From assembly GCF_938045535.1 (NCBI RefSeq), contig NZ_CALIMQ010000021.1, positions 1-23,583 on the forward strand: a DNA stretch of 23,583 nt, in the 5' to 3' direction. The stretch's first letter is position 1, and each line of letters begins with the position of its first letter. This DNA is from an uncultured Campylobacter sp. Lineage in GTDB: Bacteria; Campylobacterota; Campylobacteria; Campylobacterales; Campylobacteraceae. Below the pieces are notes generated by a model. That model saw only the letters and a program-made list of their open reading frames with translations, searched no databases and was not told where the DNA came from. Positions 22,144-23,583 of the stretch are shown here, in pieces. The position numbers and the translations under genes were made by a program.

Positions 22144-23340
22144 TTAATGCAGTTCCGCGTTGAGTTTGATCACGCGCTTGCTAATGCTTGCCGTAATCTG
22201 CCCGCTTTGGCTATTTTGTCGGAAGTGCAGTCCGCTAAGCCCGGCAAGCTCAAGCCCTTTATAAATTTCGCGATCAAATGCAAAGCCTGGATTTAGCGCC
22301 GCTAGCGCCTCGCGATCCTTTTGTGCGATAAAAACCTTCGTGCCCTCAAGTACCGCGATACCGGCATCCACGATGCAGCGGTCGCCTAGCGGAATGCCTG
22401 TGACGGAGTTTGCGCCCAGCAAGCAGTGCTTGCCGATGCTCACGGCATTGCCGTTGGTGCCGCTTAGCACGCCCAAAATCGATGCGCCGCCGCCTATGTC
22501 GCTGCCCTCGCCCACGACGACCGAGCTGCTGACACGCCCCTCGATCATAACGCTGCCGGTCGTGCCTGCGTTGAAATTCACATACGCAGCGCCCGGCATC
22601 ACGGTCGTACCCGCGGCGATATGCGCACCCAAACGCACCTTCGCATCATCTAAAATCCGAACGTTTTGCGGCGGTGCGACGTGGCTTAGATAGCGCGGAA
22701 ATTTATCGACGCTGATTATGCGTGGATAGCGGCCTTGCATTTTTAAAGAAATTTCGTTTTCACGCAGCCACCAAAGCTCGATTGGGCGGGCGTTTTCGTC
22801 CCACGCGACATTCGGAAGCACACTAAATGCGCCATCTAGATTGAGCGTGCGCGGCTCGCAGAGATTTAGCGAAAGCGCATAAAGCTTAAGATAGACGCTC
22901 TCGACGCTTTTTGGCGCGGCATCCTCGAAGACGAAGCTGGCGCAAAAGCTCGCGTGCTCGTCCGATTTCATCGCCTCTTTAACCGCAAGCAGCACCTGCA
23001 GATTTTTATGCGCGCCCTCTTTGGCGTCTAGCTGTAGAAATTTTAAAGCCTCGATCGCCTTTTTTAGGGCTTTGTGCGTTAGCGGAAGGACGCACTCACT
23101 ACCGCTAAAATCCACGACCTCGCCGCATTCGGTTAGAGCATGGATTAGCACTGCTGCGCTTGTTAGCCCATCTTTAAAATTTACGTGCGCATAATTCACG
23201 CTTAGGCTTTTATGCTCCTCCGCGCGCCCCTTAAATACACGCCCGACCGCCCACATCATCGGATCGCGATAGCCCTTAGCTGCTCGCACGCCCTGTATAA
23301 GCTCATTCAATTCCTCTATCGTTTTAAATTCTTTAGACAT
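22144..23340 (-). CDS. dapD: Tetrahydrodipicolinate N-succinyltransferase DapD
   Basis: DapD transfers succinyl from succinyl-CoA to tetrahydrodipicolinate in the diaminopimelate/lysine pathway, feeding peptidoglycan. The 398 residues correspond to the long epsilonproteobacterial form, well above the about 275 of E. coli. The N-terminal half is the family-specific extension (WAVGRVFKGRAEEHKSLSVNYAHVNF; ELWWLRENEISLKMQGRYPRI). From about 225 to 340 come hexapeptide repeats of the left-handed beta helix (VRLGAHIAAGTTVMPGAAYVNFNAGT, GSVMIEGRVSSSVVVGEGSDIGGGASILGVLSG, IGKHCLLGANSVTGIPLGDRCIVDAGIAVLEGT). The ATG at 23340 follows AGGAGTAAG, only 14 bp after the upstream gene, so the two are in one operon. 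Confidence 0.97.
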   Translation of the reverse strand: MSKEFKTIEELNELIQGVRAAKGYRDPMMWAVGRVFKGRAEEHKSLSVNYAHVNFKDGLTSAAVLIHALTECGEVVDFSGSECVLPLTHKALKKAIEALKFLQLDAKEGAHKNLQVLLAVKEAMKSDEHASFCASFVFEDAAPKSVESVYLKLYALSLNLCEPRTLNLDGAFSVLPNVAWDENARPIELWWLRENEISLKMQGRYPRIISVDKFPRYLSHVAPPQNVRILDDAKVRLGAHIAAGTTVMPGAAYVNFNAGTTGSVMIEGRVSSSVVVGEGSDIGGGASILGVLSGTNGNAVSIGKHCLLGANSVTGIPLGDRCIVDAGIAVLEGTKVFIAQKDREALAALNPGFAFDREIYKGLELAGLSGLHFRQNSQSGQITASISKRVIKLNAELH

Positions 23341-23354
23341 TCTTACTCCTAAAA

Positions 23355-23583
23355 TTAATTAAAAATATCGTTTATTTTACCGCCTTTTAGGCACTTTTCA
23401 CGATCGATTTCGATTTGTTTTTTGAGCTCGGCGTCCTTGGCAAGCACGCTTTCATCCACCGAAGTACTCGGCAAATTTATCATAATCGCGTCGTGAGAGC
23501 CGCTAAAACCGCTTAAATTTTGTCCAAAATCTTTTTTAATGAGCTCGTTTTTGCTACTTATATCTCCGCCATCGCAGTGAAAG
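23355..23583 (-). CDS. Partial unknown protein, C-terminal 75 residues
   Basis: An open minus-strand frame runs from the window edge to a TAA at 23355-23357, giving 75 residues that start FHCDGGDISS and end KCLKGGKINDIFN. It has two cysteines and a Lys/Glu-rich helix near the end. No family is recognisable from this piece. It lies 14 bp before dapD with the dapD ribosome binding site in between, which supports a real, cotranscribed gene whose start lies outside the window. Confidence 0.6.
   Translation of the reverse strand, partial: FHCDGGDISSKNELIKKDFGQNLSGFSGSHDAIMINLPSTSVDESVLAKDAELKKQIEIDREKCLKGGKINDIFN

Noticed and set aside
3489..23583. tRNA, rRNA, CRISPR array or bacterial insertion sequence
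   Set aside because: No cloverleaf with a GTTCGAATC-type arm, no regular spaced repeats and no transposase-like frame were seen.

Overview
This window joins two unrelated DNAs. Positions 1 to about 3,480 are plant DNA: a grass-type Ty3/gypsy LTR retrotransposon on the minus strand, with a gag-like ORF, a candidate LTR with TATA box, a polypurine tract and an initiator-Met primer-binding site. From about 3,489 to the end the sequence is continuous, gene-dense bacterial DNA of Campylobacter type. It has epsilonproteobacterial families (long DapD, NSS symporter, ribH-nusB-pyrF order, thiS-F-G-H-tenI order), AGGAG-type ribosome binding sites, TATAAT -10 boxes and very frequent AAATTT words. The GC-rich, CGCG-laden style suggests the higher-GC oral group (C. 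gracilis, showae or rectus-like), which is an inference. The join cuts into a symporter gene, so I read it as a chimeric contig (food or host plant DNA plus an oral bacterium) and not as transfer. Layout of the bacterial part, left half: C-terminal fragment of an NSS sodium symporter (+); a structured intergenic region with a very stable GC hairpin; LysE/RhtB exporter (+); sodB (-) with a clear promoter and an upstream AT palindrome; a frameshifted SMR efflux pseudogene; ribH-nusB-pyrF (+), tightly coupled; a small Cdd1/helix-hairpin-helix protein (+); a 600-bp gap holding a long direct repeat whose second copy ends in a -10 box; a DUF3108 periplasmic protein (+); and, converging on it, an AT-rich membrane protein of unknown function with a pentapeptide-like N-terminus (-). 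Right half, all on the minus strand: ybiT-type ABC-F ATPase, then thiS, thiF, thiG, thiH and a TenI/ThiE-family gene, which together make the thiazole moiety of thiamine; a CDF cation exporter; a small secreted Cys-rich protein; dapD (lysine/diaminopimelate synthesis); and a partial unknown gene at the edge. The most unusual biology is an apparent expansion of non-conserved, AAATTT-punctuated DNA. The thi genes are separated by 234 to 980 bp. The tenI product carries a low-complexity insertion of about 180 residues. A 202-residue low-complexity ORF exactly fills the thiH-tenI gap. NusB carries a basic repetitive tail of about 210 residues. Intergenic regions share the palindrome ATTTTAAAAT. 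I saw no CRISPR array, tRNA, rRNA, bacterial insertion sequence or TPP/FMN riboswitch.
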